Notes: generated from the sequence alone by a model not told the origin. Positions 15,303-23,903 are shown, counted from the stretch's first letter. The stretch: DNA of 38,766 nucleotides from Clostridia bacterium (GCA_017466375.1 JAFTUH010000005.1:1-38766); one strand, 5' to 3'. Translations and numbers: made by a program.

Positions 15303-15986
15303 TCAAGCCGACTGCCGCCGCTCCATCCGCCGCCAGCTGACAAATCCGTATATATCATTGACCAGAAACGCGGCAAAGCAAACAATGACGGACAGATATG
15401 TGATATCCGCAAGTGCCGCCAATATCCACAACACGATCAGCACTACGTCGTTCGCGGCATATGCCAGCGCATAATACGGACTGCGGCGTGCGGTGAGATA
15501 TGCCGCGGCGAAGCTGGTTGTAACGGACACCGTACTCGGAAGCAGATTCGCCGTCCCGAATGCGGCAAGGATGAAATAAAAGCCGGCGGTGACAGCGGCA
15601 GTCAAAAGCGTGAGCAGAATCCACTCCCGTGCACCGATACGGCCGACGCGCACCTCGGCACGTCTTCCCTCGTACGGATTTTTCAGCCACGAAACGAGTG
15701 CGACGACCGCCATCGGCAAAGTCATACCGAGGTAGGTGATCATCTCCCCGTAATACGAAAAGGAATACGAGATCACGCCGTACAGGATGCTGAAAACGAT
15801 CATCAGCACCTGCCCGATCGGGTTTCCCTTCGCGCAGAAGATCAGCGACGTCACTCCGATCAGCGATGCCGCAAGCGTCAGATAGCTCCCGCGATCAAAC
15901 AGCAGAAAGGACGCAAGGATACAAAGAACGGACACGCCCCACAAAACGCGCTCCCCTTTTGTGAAATACCGATACAGTTTTTTCAT
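15303..15986 (-). CDS. pnuC: PnuC-type nicotinamide riboside / vitamin transporter
   Basis: A 227-residue integral membrane protein with about seven helices and PnuC-family features: the YGVISYSFSYYGEMITYLGM segment, a WLKNPYEG loop, and YYALAYAANDVVLIVLW before the last helices, ending NDIYGFVSW. PnuC proteins carry nicotinamide riboside by facilitated diffusion; related PnuT and PnuX carry thiamine or riboflavin, so the substrate is not certain. ATG 15986 is preceded by GGAGG. The gene is monocistronic, with a consensus promoter and a terminator-like stem immediately before the ribosome binding site, implying regulated expression. Confidence 0.9.
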   Translation of the reverse strand: MKKLYRYFTKGERVLWGVSVLCILASFLLFDRGSYLTLAASLIGVTSLIFCAKGNPIGQVLMIVFSILYGVISYSFSYYGEMITYLGMTLPMAVVALVSWLKNPYEGRRAEVRVGRIGAREWILLTLLTAAVTAGFYFILAAFGTANLLPSTVSVTTSFAAAYLTARRSPYYALAYAANDVVLIVLWILAALADITYLSVIVCFAAFLVNDIYGFVSWRRMERRQSA

Positions 15987-15995
15987 AATTCCTCC

Positions 15996-16085
15996 AAAAA
16001 AGCATCCGCGCACGTATCTTCAAAGACCTAACGATACGCACACGAATGCTCCGCATTCTCTACCCGGTGGCAGATGATTCAGTTT
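15996..16085 (-). promoter_or_regulatory. pnuC leader with terminator and competing hairpin, candidate riboswitch
   Basis: On the minus strand a 17-base-pair stem (16049-16033 with 16018-16002, four G-U pairs, 14-base loop) is followed directly by six T residues (16001-15996) and then by the GGAGG of pnuC at 15995-15991. Upstream, GAATGC-GGA-GCATTC (16058-16044) is a hairpin whose 3' arm is the start of the terminator stem, so the two are mutually exclusive. A further hairpin, CTGCC/GGTAG with an ACCG loop, sits 5' of it. This is the layout of a transcription attenuator or small riboswitch; I cannot match the ~40-nt upstream part to a known aptamer with certainty. Confidence 0.6.
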
Positions 16086-16090
16086 TGAAA

Positions 16091-16119
16091 AGTATACCAC
16101 ACGCCGCCCGTTTTGTCAA
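16091..16119 (-). promoter_or_regulatory. Sigma-A promoter of pnuC
   Basis: A perfect TTGACA (16119-16114), a 17-base spacer and TATACT (16096-16091) on the minus strand, about 105 bases before the pnuC ATG. Confidence 0.85.
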
Positions 16120-16187
16120 GGGCGCGGTATGATTTCGCCGTCCGGCGCATACAATACTATCCGAATCATAAGCGGGGAGGTGACGCC

Positions 16188-17027
16188 GTGCGCAAGGGAA
16201 AGCATACATCCGTCTGGGACGTGCGGCATCTCATTCGCGTTCTGAAAGAAATTGCCGCCGTCTTCCGCCGGGACATGGTTCCCGTATACGCGGCGCAGGC
16301 GTCTTTTTTCCTCCTGCTTGCCTCGGTACCTTTCCTCGTTCTGATGCTCAATATCGGCAAGATCTTCTTTCGATCGGTCTCTGACGACGTGCTCTCTCTG
16401 CTTGAAAACATACTGCCCGCCGCACTCCACGGCACCGTCGGTGCACTCGGCGAGCAAATCGCTGCAGGCGGCGGCATCCCGCTTCTCTCCGTCTCGGCGG
16501 CGACGGCCTTCTGGAGTGCGTCGCGCGGGATGGCGGCACTGGAGCGCGGTCTTGCCGGCGTGTACGGCGTGAACGTAAGCCGCGGTCTTTTCCGCGATAT
16601 CCTGCGCTCACTGACGTACACCGTTACCCTGATTCTGCTTATATTCGTAACGCTGATCCTGCTCGTGTTCGGTGCACAGCTGGCAGACGGGATCATGTCC
16701 GTCCTCCCCTCCCTTGAGGGGCCGATCACCGCCGTTCTGGAGGCGCGAGGCGTCTTCGTCTTTCTCACGCTGACGGCGTTTTTCACGCTCGTTCACCGTG
16801 TGATCGTGAAGGATGCGCCGATTCTGCCGGGCGCCGCCCTTTCCGCCGCCGGATGGATGCTGTTTTCCTATCTTTATTCCCTGTATGTGCAGATCTTTCC
16901 GCGCGCGTCGTATCTCTACGGATCGCTTGCCCTCTTCACTGTACTCATGCTGTGGCTATATTTCTGCATGATTATCTTTCTCACCGGCGCGGAGGTGAAC
17001 AAGTGGATCGGGCACACGCGGGTGTAA
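16188..17027 (+). CDS. YihY/BrkB family membrane protein
   Basis: A 279-residue membrane protein of the YihY/virulence factor BrkB family (PF03631), with about six helices. Family marks are VYAAQASFFLLLASVPFLVLML in the first helix, FWSASRGMAALERGLAGVYGV in the middle and FTVLMLWLYFCMIIFLTGAEVN at the end. The older annotation as ribonuclease BN is wrong for this family; the function remains unknown. The GTG at 16188 is chosen because GGGGAGGTGA lies just before it; the frame extends upstream to 16113 but that would overlap the pnuC promoter. It is divergent from pnuC and 74 bases ahead of a DtxR-type regulator. Confidence 0.88.
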   Translation: MRKGKHTSVWDVRHLIRVLKEIAAVFRRDMVPVYAAQASFFLLLASVPFLVLMLNIGKIFFRSVSDDVLSLLENILPAALHGTVGALGEQIAAGGGIPLLSVSAATAFWSASRGMAALERGLAGVYGVNVSRGLFRDILRSLTYTVTLILLIFVTLILLVFGAQLADGIMSVLPSLEGPITAVLEARGVFVFLTLTAFFTLVHRVIVKDAPILPGAALSAAGWMLFSYLYSLYVQIFPRASYLYGSLALFTVLMLWLYFCMIIFLTGAEVNKWIGHTRV

Positions 17028-17044
17028 TGTTTACAAATCTGCCC

Positions 17045-17073
17045 TTGCAATTTCTCCTCCGATATGGTATCAT
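17045..17073 (+). promoter_or_regulatory. Promoter of the DtxR-family regulator gene
   Basis: TTGCAA (17045-17050), a 17-base spacer and TATCAT (17068-17073), 28 bases before the ATG, in an AT-rich stretch following the yihY-type gene. Confidence 0.6.
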
Positions 17074-17101
17074 ATTTATATATTCCAAAAGGAGGTACGG
17101 C

Positions 17102-17476
17102 ATGGCAATTCACGAAGCTGCCGAGAATTATCTCGAAACCATCTATATGCTGCGCAAGAAGAACGGTCACTGCCGTTCCATCGATGTGGCAACCGATCTC
17201 GGCTACTCCAAACCGACTGTCAGCATTGCGATGCGGAATCTGCGTGCGTCCGGGCACGTTCTGGTGGATGACGCGGGGGATTTGACTCTGACACCGCTCG
17301 GACTGGAGATTGCCCAGCGCATGTACGAGCGGCACGAGGTCATCGCGTCGTTTCTGATCGCCATCGGTGTCCCTGAGGAGATCGCGTACCACGATGCGTG
17401 CAAAATTGAGCACGACATCTCCCCCGAAAGCTTTGCCGCGATCAAGGAAAACCTGCCGAAGCTTACAAAAGAATAA
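17102..17476 (+). CDS. DtxR/MntR-family metal-dependent transcriptional regulator
   Basis: This 124-residue protein has an N-terminal winged helix (about 8-65) and a short dimerisation/metal domain (about 70-124), without the SH3-like domain of DtxR. It represses metal uptake or related genes when bound to a divalent metal. Aligned by eye to MntR and DtxR, the ligand positions are N9, E12, H78, C100, E103 and H104. The cysteine at 100 matches DtxR C102 rather than MntR E99, and N9 replaces MntR D8, so iron rather than manganese may be the effector. AGGAGG precedes ATG 17102. It is MntR-length but DtxR-like in ligands; the target genes are not apparent here. Confidence 0.9.
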   Translation: MAIHEAAENYLETIYMLRKKNGHCRSIDVATDLGYSKPTVSIAMRNLRASGHVLVDDAGDLTLTPLGLEIAQRMYERHEVIASFLIAIGVPEEIAYHDACKIEHDISPESFAAIKENLPKLTKE

Positions 17477-17479
17477 CCG

Positions 17480-17510
17480 AAGCCGCAGAGGAAATCCCCT
17501 GCGGCTTTTC
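17480..17510. terminator. Bidirectional terminator between DtxR-family and radical SAM genes
   Basis: AAGCCGCAG (17480-17488) pairs with CTGCGGCTT (17499-17507) and is followed by TTC and a T-rich run. It lies between the ends of two convergent genes. Confidence 0.85.
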
Positions 17511-17511
17511 T

Positions 17512-20133
17512 TTATGCAAATTCGGTGAAATTTTCCGTGAGCAGCGCTTCTCTCGTGATCTCATGCCACGTATCGTCGGTGATGAGATCGCTTTCTTTGG
17601 CGATCGCGTCTACGATGTAGGACGGATTCAGATAGTTCTGCGCACTGCTTGCCGTAATCGCTTCGATCACGACCGTGCCGGTCTGTGCATCATACCGCGC
17701 ACGCAGATCGCGGATCAGCGTTGTGATATCGACCTCTTTCTCGCCGCTTTTCGACTTCTTCAGCATGACCACGGGGGATTTGAATCGCTCCGTGATCCAT
17801 GCGGCGTGCGCCTCGTCCGCCCTCGGCGAATGGATCACCACGGACGAGCGCGCCCACTCGATATCCGTAAGCTTCGTCACGCGATCGTACACGTCAATGA
17901 TCCGCACACCGGCAGGCGCGGCGGCAGAAAGACGGGCGAGCACCTCCTCATTCGGCAGATCCGCACGGATGCGCAGATCCATGACCTCGCCGCTTCCGCC
18001 CGTACCGACGGACAGGGGGGACGCAAAGACGATCTTCGGACGCGGATTGAAGCCCTCCGAATAGTACACGGGCAGTGCCGAGCGCGTGATGATGTGCGCC
18101 ATGATCCGCGCGAGATCGAGGTGGCCGATGTAGAGCGCCGGCTCCTCCTTCGCAAAACGGACACGGATCGGGCGGTACTCCACCTTCACAGGCATCTCTG
18201 CCGCCGGCTTCTCCACGGTCTCTGTGGGCGCGGATACGACCGCGGGGGCTTTTCCCTCACCCGATTTCGGACGCATCTTGCCGCCGGGGCACCACGTGCA
18301 CTTCTCCGCGTCAACAAGCGAATTCACGCCGCACGCAGAGCATGCATCGTGACAGCCGGGCGTAGGCGTACCGACTTGCGATTTATGACGCTCACGCAAA
18401 AGGAACTCTCTCGACACGCCGCAGTCGATCATATCCCACGGCAGAATCTCGCCGTCGGGGATCGACCGGTTCGCATAAAACGCGGGATCAACACCGGCGC
18501 GCGCAAACACGTCCATCCATTTTTCGTAATTGAAGAACTCCTCCCACGCGTCAAAGCACATGCCCTCCTTATGCGCAAGCTCAAGGGCATCTGCCACACG
18601 GCGGTCACCTCGCGCAAGGACTGCCTCGACGTGCGAGGTGGAAGCGTCGTGATAATTGAAGCGGATCTTGCGGTCGCGGATCTGCGACAGGACGAATTTC
18701 TGCTTTCTCTCAAGCGACTCCATCGTATCCTGCCCTTCCCACTGGAACGGCGTCATCGGCTTCGGAATGAAGCACGCCGCGCTGATCGTGACCTGCGGCG
18801 GACGGGCGCGGTTTCTCTCGGGCGTCTCGTAAAACGCGTCGATGACGTGCTTGGCGATCTGTGCGATCCCGGCGAGGTCCTCGTCCGTCTCCCCGGGCAG
18901 ACCGATCATGAAATACAGCTTGACCTGATTCTTTCCGGCGGCAAACGCGATGCGGCAGGCGTTCAGAATCTCCTCCTCGGAGACGTTTTTGTTGATGACG
19001 TCCCTGAGTCTCTGCGTACCCGCCTCGGGCGCAAACGTGAGCGTAGAGGTGCGGACGGAGGAGATTTTCTCCATCAGCTCCTTGGTAAAGCTGTCCGCGC
19101 GCAAAGACGGCAGGGAGAGATTGATTTGTCTGTCATTCGTCCAGCGGAGGAGCGCATCGGTCAGCGCAGTGATATCGGTATAATCGCTGATGGACAGCGA
19201 CATGAGGGAGATTTCCTCATATCCCGTATTCTCCACCGTAGCCTTGGCAAAATCGCACAGGACGGGCACAGATTTTTCACGGACAGGACGGGAGATGAAG
19301 CCCGCCTGGCAGAATCGGCATCCACGGACACAGCCGCGGTAGACCTCAAGCGTGACGCGATCCTGCACCGTTTCGATCAGCGGCATGACGGGTGCGGTCG
19401 GCACGACGGTATGATCGACATCGGCGACGATCCGCTTGACGATTTTCGCGGGAACGTCCTCGTATTTCGGCGTAATCGAGGCGATCGTGCCGTCCGCATG
19501 GTAGGCGATATCGTACAGCGACGGAACGTAGAATCCGTCAAGATGAGACGCCGCACGGAGGAACGCCTCCTTCGTGAACGTGCCGTTCTCCTTCATAGAA
19601 AGATACAGCCGGGCAAGCTCGGGCAGTGCCTCCTCGCCCTCGCCGATCGAAAAAATATCAACAAACGGCGCCATCGGCTCGGGATTGTACGCACACGGAC
19701 CGCCCGCTAAGATGATCGGCGCATCCGCACCGCGCGACTCGGCACGCAGGGGAATCCCGGCGAGATCCATCATATTGAGCACGGTCGTATAGCACATCTC
19801 GTACTGCAGCGTGAACGCGACGACGTCAAAATCACCGACTGCGTCCCCGCTTTCGTGCGTGAACAGTGGGATCCCACGCGCGCGCATCTCCGCCTGCATA
19901 TCCGTCCACGGGGCGTATACGCGCTCGCACCACACGCCGTCAACCGCGTTGAGCGCCTCCGTTAAAATCCGCATACCGAGATTGGACATACCGATCTCGT
20001 ACGTATCGGGGAAGCAGAACGCGACGCGCATCTTTACATCCGCGAGATCCTTGAAAACAGAGCCCTGCTCGCCGCCCGTATAGCGCCCAGGCTTCGTGAT
20101 CTTTGAAAGAAACGGGCGAATATCTTCTCTCAT
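17512..20133 (-). CDS. Radical SAM protein fused to DUF2344 (TIGR03960 + TIGR03936)
   Basis: This 873-residue fusion has a B12-binding-like N-terminal domain (about 35-240), a radical SAM core (about 255-500) with the cluster motif C268-x3-C272-x2-C275 in RGCVRGCRFCQAG, a cysteine-rich linker (C594, C598, C601, C612, C615) that could bind zinc or a second cluster, and a DUF2344 domain from about 653 starting YRPIRVRFAKEEPALYIGHLDL. The combination is the TIGR03960/TIGR03936 architecture common in Clostridia; its reaction is unknown, with links to RNA or ribosome modification only inferred from gene neighbours in other genomes. ATG 20133 has a GAAAGGA site. A strong terminator separates it from the upstream gene and no clear promoter was seen in the short gap. 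Confidence 0.92.
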   Translation of the reverse strand: MREDIRPFLSKITKPGRYTGGEQGSVFKDLADVKMRVAFCFPDTYEIGMSNLGMRILTEALNAVDGVWCERVYAPWTDMQAEMRARGIPLFTHESGDAVGDFDVVAFTLQYEMCYTTVLNMMDLAGIPLRAESRGADAPIILAGGPCAYNPEPMAPFVDIFSIGEGEEALPELARLYLSMKENGTFTKEAFLRAASHLDGFYVPSLYDIAYHADGTIASITPKYEDVPAKIVKRIVADVDHTVVPTAPVMPLIETVQDRVTLEVYRGCVRGCRFCQAGFISRPVREKSVPVLCDFAKATVENTGYEEISLMSLSISDYTDITALTDALLRWTNDRQINLSLPSLRADSFTKELMEKISSVRTSTLTFAPEAGTQRLRDVINKNVSEEEILNACRIAFAAGKNQVKLYFMIGLPGETDEDLAGIAQIAKHVIDAFYETPERNRARPPQVTISAACFIPKPMTPFQWEGQDTMESLERKQKFVLSQIRDRKIRFNYHDASTSHVEAVLARGDRRVADALELAHKEGMCFDAWEEFFNYEKWMDVFARAGVDPAFYANRSIPDGEILPWDMIDCGVSREFLLRERHKSQVGTPTPGCHDACSACGVNSLVDAEKCTWCPGGKMRPKSGEGKAPAVVSAPTETVEKPAAEMPVKVEYRPIRVRFAKEEPALYIGHLDLARIMAHIITRSALPVYYSEGFNPRPKIVFASPLSVGTGGSGEVMDLRIRADLPNEEVLARLSAAAPAGVRIIDVYDRVTKLTDIEWARSSVVIHSPRADEAHAAWITERFKSPVVMLKKSKSGEKEVDITTLIRDLRARYDAQTGTVVIEAITASSAQNYLNPSYIVDAIAKESDLITDDTWHEITREALLTENFTEFA

Positions 20134-20153
20134 AGGAATTCCTTTCGCTTGTC

Positions 20154-20184
20154 AAAAAAGAGGGAGGAGCGCACTCCTCCCTCT
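20154..20184 (-). terminator. Terminator downstream of the P-type-ATPase-like gene
   Basis: An 11-base-pair perfect stem, AGAGGGAGGAG (20159-20169) with CTCCTCCCTCT (20174-20184) and a 4-base loop. On the minus strand it is followed by TTTTTT. Confidence 0.85.
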
Positions 20185-20195
20185 CCGATTTACTT

Positions 20196-22748
20196 TTATT
20201 TGATGAACAGCTTCGTCGTGAGCATCGCGGGAATCAGCCAGAACAGCTGATTGGCGGCGACCATCCAAGATTTCAGCGCGCCGACGTTCTGCGACATCAT
20301 TACGATGACGAGCACCAGAAGCGATACGATCGCAGATACAATGCTGATGACCGTATTCGTGCCCTTGACGCTGAGCACCATATCGCAGTAGGAAAGCACC
20401 TGCAGAAGCGACTTCGTCGTGCCTCTCGTGACGATACCGGAATCGGCACGCTCAACCGCCTCGGTCCCCTCCGTATTGCGCACGATCTTCAAAGGATACT
20501 GCTTGCCGCGCACCTTGGAGAAGATCATCTCCTCGTCAATATTGGGATCCAGCGTCTTCACGCAGACGCACGTACCGCCCTTCGTAAACTGACGGAGGAT
20601 GAACTCGAAATCGGCATCCATACCGTAGCGGATGTACATCTTCGCGATCAGCGCACCGTCGCGCAGCATATACAGGATGCTGAGATCTCCCTGTACGTAC
20701 GAATCCTCCTCGACGACCTCGACGGGCACCTCAAATCCGAGTTCCGTAAGTACCGCCGAACGTCCGAACAGGATCTGTCTGCCGTCCACGCTTGTTTCGA
20801 GATAGCCAACACCTGCCGAGAGGATATTCACGTCAGCAGAGCGCTCCATCTCCATCGTAGCGAGGGAGAACACGTCAGAAAGCGGTCCGCCGGCTGCACA
20901 GAATGCACTTGCCGCGTAATACAGCACGCGGTCAATGCGGTTGTTGTTGTAAATCTTGATGTTCTGCACCTTCACGCTGACGGAGGGGAAGACGTTCTTA
21001 TCGTCGAAGGAGACGATCGACGCGCCTGCGTACTCCTCAAGCGACGGCTCACCGACGATGGTACTGTCGTACTCATACGCCTCACGGTTCGCCTTATAGA
21101 AGGGATAGCTGTATGTAAAGAACATGGAAGCGGGCACGACACCGATCAGCGTCAGATACGCGATGGTGATCGCATCACGGGAGGTAGAGCCGCCGATCAT
21201 CGCAAAGACCGCCATCAGCACAGCGGCGGCAACGATGCACGAAAGCATAGCGCCTACATAGATGCGGGTACTGTTCAGAATCGCCCCGGTACGGGCAAAG
21301 TATCCGTCCACGAAATCCGCGCGGGTGATGCGGAGCACGTCGGGACTGCCCTCCTCCGTTGCACCGAAGACACGGCTTTCCTCGGAATTCTCCGTAGCCT
21401 CGATCCGGTTAAACACGTACTTCTGCCGTTTGGAAGAAACGATATTGAAGCTGAACGCCTCCCGCTTCGTATTGAAGTAGGTGAAGATGAGTGACAAAAG
21501 CGCGACAACGGCAACGGGGAAATTGTAGAGCACCGGCTCGCCGCCCGCAGACGGATTCGCAATCACGGCAAGGATCACGGAATACACGACAGCGAACACG
21601 CTCAGAACGGACAATACGCTCTCCGGCGTCGGACGCATCGTGACCAGATTGGTGAAGCCGGCGAAAATCTGCTCATACGCAAGTGCGCACACGAGAAGCA
21701 GCAGCTGCAGGCTCATCATGATATTCACCACGGGATACACCGCAGGATCCAGTGCGCCGCTGAACTGCACGCCGAACAGGGTAATATTCTCAAAGAAGAA
21801 CAGAAGCACCGTAAGAACTGCAGCCGCGATCATTTTGATCTTCAGGGATTTCAGCGCAAACTTATACGCATCGGCAATCTGCGGGATCTGCGAACGGTCC
21901 GTGTACTCGTATTCGAGCGCCTGCTTCTGCTGACGGCTGTACTCCTTCTGCTCATCCTTCAAACGGTCAGCGGCCTTATCCGCCGAGCCTTTACCCATCT
22001 TTTTATCGAGCTGATCCTCCATACCGAGGGCAACCCACAGGCTGATATCCTTTTCATCCATACCGGACGTATCGATGACGTCCTCACCGGGAGTCTCCTC
22101 CCCGTCGATTGCCACGAATCCGCCGTCTGTTTCTACCTCCGCGTCTTCGGAAGCGGACTCCGCGTCGGCGTCCTCGTCCTGCGCGGAAGCAGACTCCGCT
22201 GCGGGGGCAAAAATCCCCTCTCTGTCCTCAGCGGGAGCGCTCTCGCTCTCCTCAACCAGCTCGGAGAAAATCTCGCTGTCGGGAGCGGCGGATTCCTCCT
22301 CCGGCTCCTCGTGGTGCAAGAGACGGGCAAACAAACCGCCCAGCTTCTTGCGCGGCACGGACTCTTCCTCCGCAGGCGCATCCGCCGGCTCTTCCGCAGG
22401 CTGTTCTTCGGGCAGATCAGCCGTCTCTTCAGACTCCTCGGGAGTTGCCTCCTCCGCGCTGTCCTCACCGAACCACACAAACGGCTCCTCACCGTTTTCT
22501 TCCTCGGTCTCCTCCTCTACGGCAAGAGACGGGAGCTCGTCCACTTCCTCCGTTACCACGGGAGCAGACGCCTCCGCAGCCGGCTTATCAGATTTCTCCT
22601 CCGAATAATTGGGGAGATATTTTTTCAAGAGGTCCTGAATATTGAGTTCGCTGTCTCCTCCGGCATCAGCAGGCGCCGCGGGATCTGCCGTCACAGCATC
22701 TCTCACATCGCGCTCATCGTTCTGTGCGGAATTGAATTTTGTACTCAT
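20196..22748 (-). CDS. Degenerate P-type-ATPase-like membrane protein with acidic N-terminal tail
   Basis: This 850-residue protein has two halves. Residues 1 to about 270 are disordered and very acidic (runs of Glu, Ala, Pro, Ser). Residues about 300-850 have eight hydrophobic segments (near 305-322, 340-360, 378-398, 408-424, 498-517, 527-547, 800-818, 828-846) around a large cytoplasmic part, the layout of a heavy-metal-type P-type ATPase. Just after the sixth segment, where such enzymes have FDKTGTLT, there is F581-DDKNVFP: the Asp is present but the KTGT motif is lost. No TGES-type motif is seen, and the hinge GDN region reads KTLDPNID. It is therefore probably not an active pump. Start at ATG 22748, 52 bases after rlmB. 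Function unknown; assignment is by eye. Confidence 0.7.
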   Translation of the reverse strand: MSTKFNSAQNDERDVRDAVTADPAAPADAGGDSELNIQDLLKKYLPNYSEEKSDKPAAEASAPVVTEEVDELPSLAVEEETEEENGEEPFVWFGEDSAEEATPEESEETADLPEEQPAEEPADAPAEEESVPRKKLGGLFARLLHHEEPEEESAAPDSEIFSELVEESESAPAEDREGIFAPAAESASAQDEDADAESASEDAEVETDGGFVAIDGEETPGEDVIDTSGMDEKDISLWVALGMEDQLDKKMGKGSADKAADRLKDEQKEYSRQQKQALEYEYTDRSQIPQIADAYKFALKSLKIKMIAAAVLTVLLFFFENITLFGVQFSGALDPAVYPVVNIMMSLQLLLLVCALAYEQIFAGFTNLVTMRPTPESVLSVLSVFAVVYSVILAVIANPSAGGEPVLYNFPVAVVALLSLIFTYFNTKREAFSFNIVSSKRQKYVFNRIEATENSEESRVFGATEEGSPDVLRITRADFVDGYFARTGAILNSTRIYVGAMLSCIVAAAVLMAVFAMIGGSTSRDAITIAYLTLIGVVPASMFFTYSYPFYKANREAYEYDSTIVGEPSLEEYAGASIVSFDDKNVFPSVSVKVQNIKIYNNNRIDRVLYYAASAFCAAGGPLSDVFSLATMEMERSADVNILSAGVGYLETSVDGRQILFGRSAVLTELGFEVPVEVVEEDSYVQGDLSILYMLRDGALIAKMYIRYGMDADFEFILRQFTKGGTCVCVKTLDPNIDEEMIFSKVRGKQYPLKIVRNTEGTEAVERADSGIVTRGTTKSLLQVLSYCDMVLSVKGTNTVISIVSAIVSLLVLVIVMMSQNVGALKSWMVAANQLFWLIPAMLTTKLFIK

Positions 22749-22800
22749 ACACACAAACCATCCAATCCTCAAAAATTTTGTATGTCTTTCTGAAAGGGAA

Positions 22801-23667
22801 TCACGTGCGCTGCATCCGTGCCGCATGACACAGAATCACAGATGCCGCGGTCGATACGTTCAAAGAGTTGACCTTGCCGTACATCGGAATCGAGACGATG
22901 AAATCACTTTTCTCGCGGACGAGGCGGCTGACGCCCTCCCCTTCGCTTCCGAGCACGATCGCGGCCGGCGTATTGAAATCCGTTTCGTAATACGGAGTGC
23001 CTCCCGCCTCCGCGGTGAAGATCCACAGTCCCATTTCCTTGAGCTGCTCGATCGTCGCGGCGATATTCTGCACCTTGGCAATCGCCATATGTTCAAGTGC
23101 ACCGGCAGACGCGTTCGTGACGACGGGGGTAAGTCCGACCGCACGCCGCTTCGGCAGGATAAGTCCGTGTGCACCGGCGCATTCGGCACAGCGGATAACC
23201 GCACCGAGATTATGCGGATCCTCAATGCCGTCCGCGATGACGATCAGCGGCTTCTCACCGCGATCACGCGCGATCTGCACGATCTCCTCAACGGTAACGT
23301 ACTGCTTTTCCGCCGCCATTGCCGCGACGCCCTGATGATGGGCACCGCAGGTCATATTATCCAGCTTCTGACCGTCCGTTTCGATCACGGGGATACCGAG
23401 GCGGATCGCCTCCGCCACAATGACGGTAATCGATCCCTCTCGGTCGCCGGCGCGGACGAAGATTTTATCGACCGATCTGCCGGATTTGAGAAGCTCCCGC
23501 ACAGAATTCCGTCCGCAGACGATATTCTCGGGGGCAGTCGCTTCCTGCCGCGGCTCTCTTGGCGGACGGTGCTCGGACCGATCGCCGCGATCACCCTTAC
23601 GGGGACGGTTGTCATACGATTTTTTTCCGTTTGCGCCATAGCGGCGCTTCTGCGTAAATTCAGGCAT
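22801..23667 (-). CDS. rlmB: TrmH-family RNA 2'-O-methyltransferase (RlmB-like)
   Basis: This 288-residue SPOUT methyltransferase very likely makes Gm2251 or a similar modification in 23S rRNA. A basic, disordered N-terminal tail (1-46) precedes the substrate-binding domain (about 47-125, NIVCGRNSVRELL) and the catalytic domain. The three SPOUT motifs are present: N153 and R159 in DPHNLGAVIR, LGSEGEGVSRLV at 239-250 and the knot motif IPMYGKVNSLNVSTAAS at 260-276. The ATG at 23667 has only a weak ribosome binding site. A TATAAT lies at 23727-23722 without a good -35. The P-type-ATPase-like gene follows and is probably cotranscribed. Specificity between RlmB and other TrmH paralogues is inferred from domain layout. 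Confidence 0.88.
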   Translation of the reverse strand: MPEFTQKRRYGANGKKSYDNRPRKGDRGDRSEHRPPREPRQEATAPENIVCGRNSVRELLKSGRSVDKIFVRAGDREGSITVIVAEAIRLGIPVIETDGQKLDNMTCGAHHQGVAAMAAEKQYVTVEEIVQIARDRGEKPLIVIADGIEDPHNLGAVIRCAECAGAHGLILPKRRAVGLTPVVTNASAGALEHMAIAKVQNIAATIEQLKEMGLWIFTAEAGGTPYYETDFNTPAAIVLGSEGEGVSRLVREKSDFIVSIPMYGKVNSLNVSTAASVILCHAARMQRT

Positions 23668-23836
23668 ATACTAATCCGGCCGAGCCGATCCTTTCCGTTT
23701 TGGGCATACATATACATATATATTATAACATACAATTCGCGCTTTGTATATACTATTTTTTGTTTTTTCGTTGAAAATCGTCGCCAAGAGGGGAATTTAT
23801 TGGCAAACCGGAAGCAAAAAATCCCCCAAAAACAGG

Positions 23837-23871
23837 AAAAAGGAGACACGGAAAACCCCGTATCTCCTTTT
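23837..23871. terminator. Terminator downstream of the zinc-ribbon gene
   Basis: GGAGACACGG (23842-23851) pairs with CCGTATCTCC (23858-23867); in the minus-strand RNA this is a 10-base-pair stem with one G-U pair, followed by TTTTTCC. A TTTT run on the other side makes it usable in both directions. The 23672-23836 stretch beside it holds only AT-rich sequence and the rlmB promoter region. Confidence 0.82.
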
Positions 23872-23903
23872 GAACCTGACAATTCCTGTCCAAGGTCAGC
23901 GGA

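Noticed and set aside
17563-19710. 715-codon plus-strand frame opposite the radical SAM gene
   Set aside because: Antisense to a clearly conserved enzyme, with Arg/Asp/His-rich composition and no recognisable motif or ribosome binding site.
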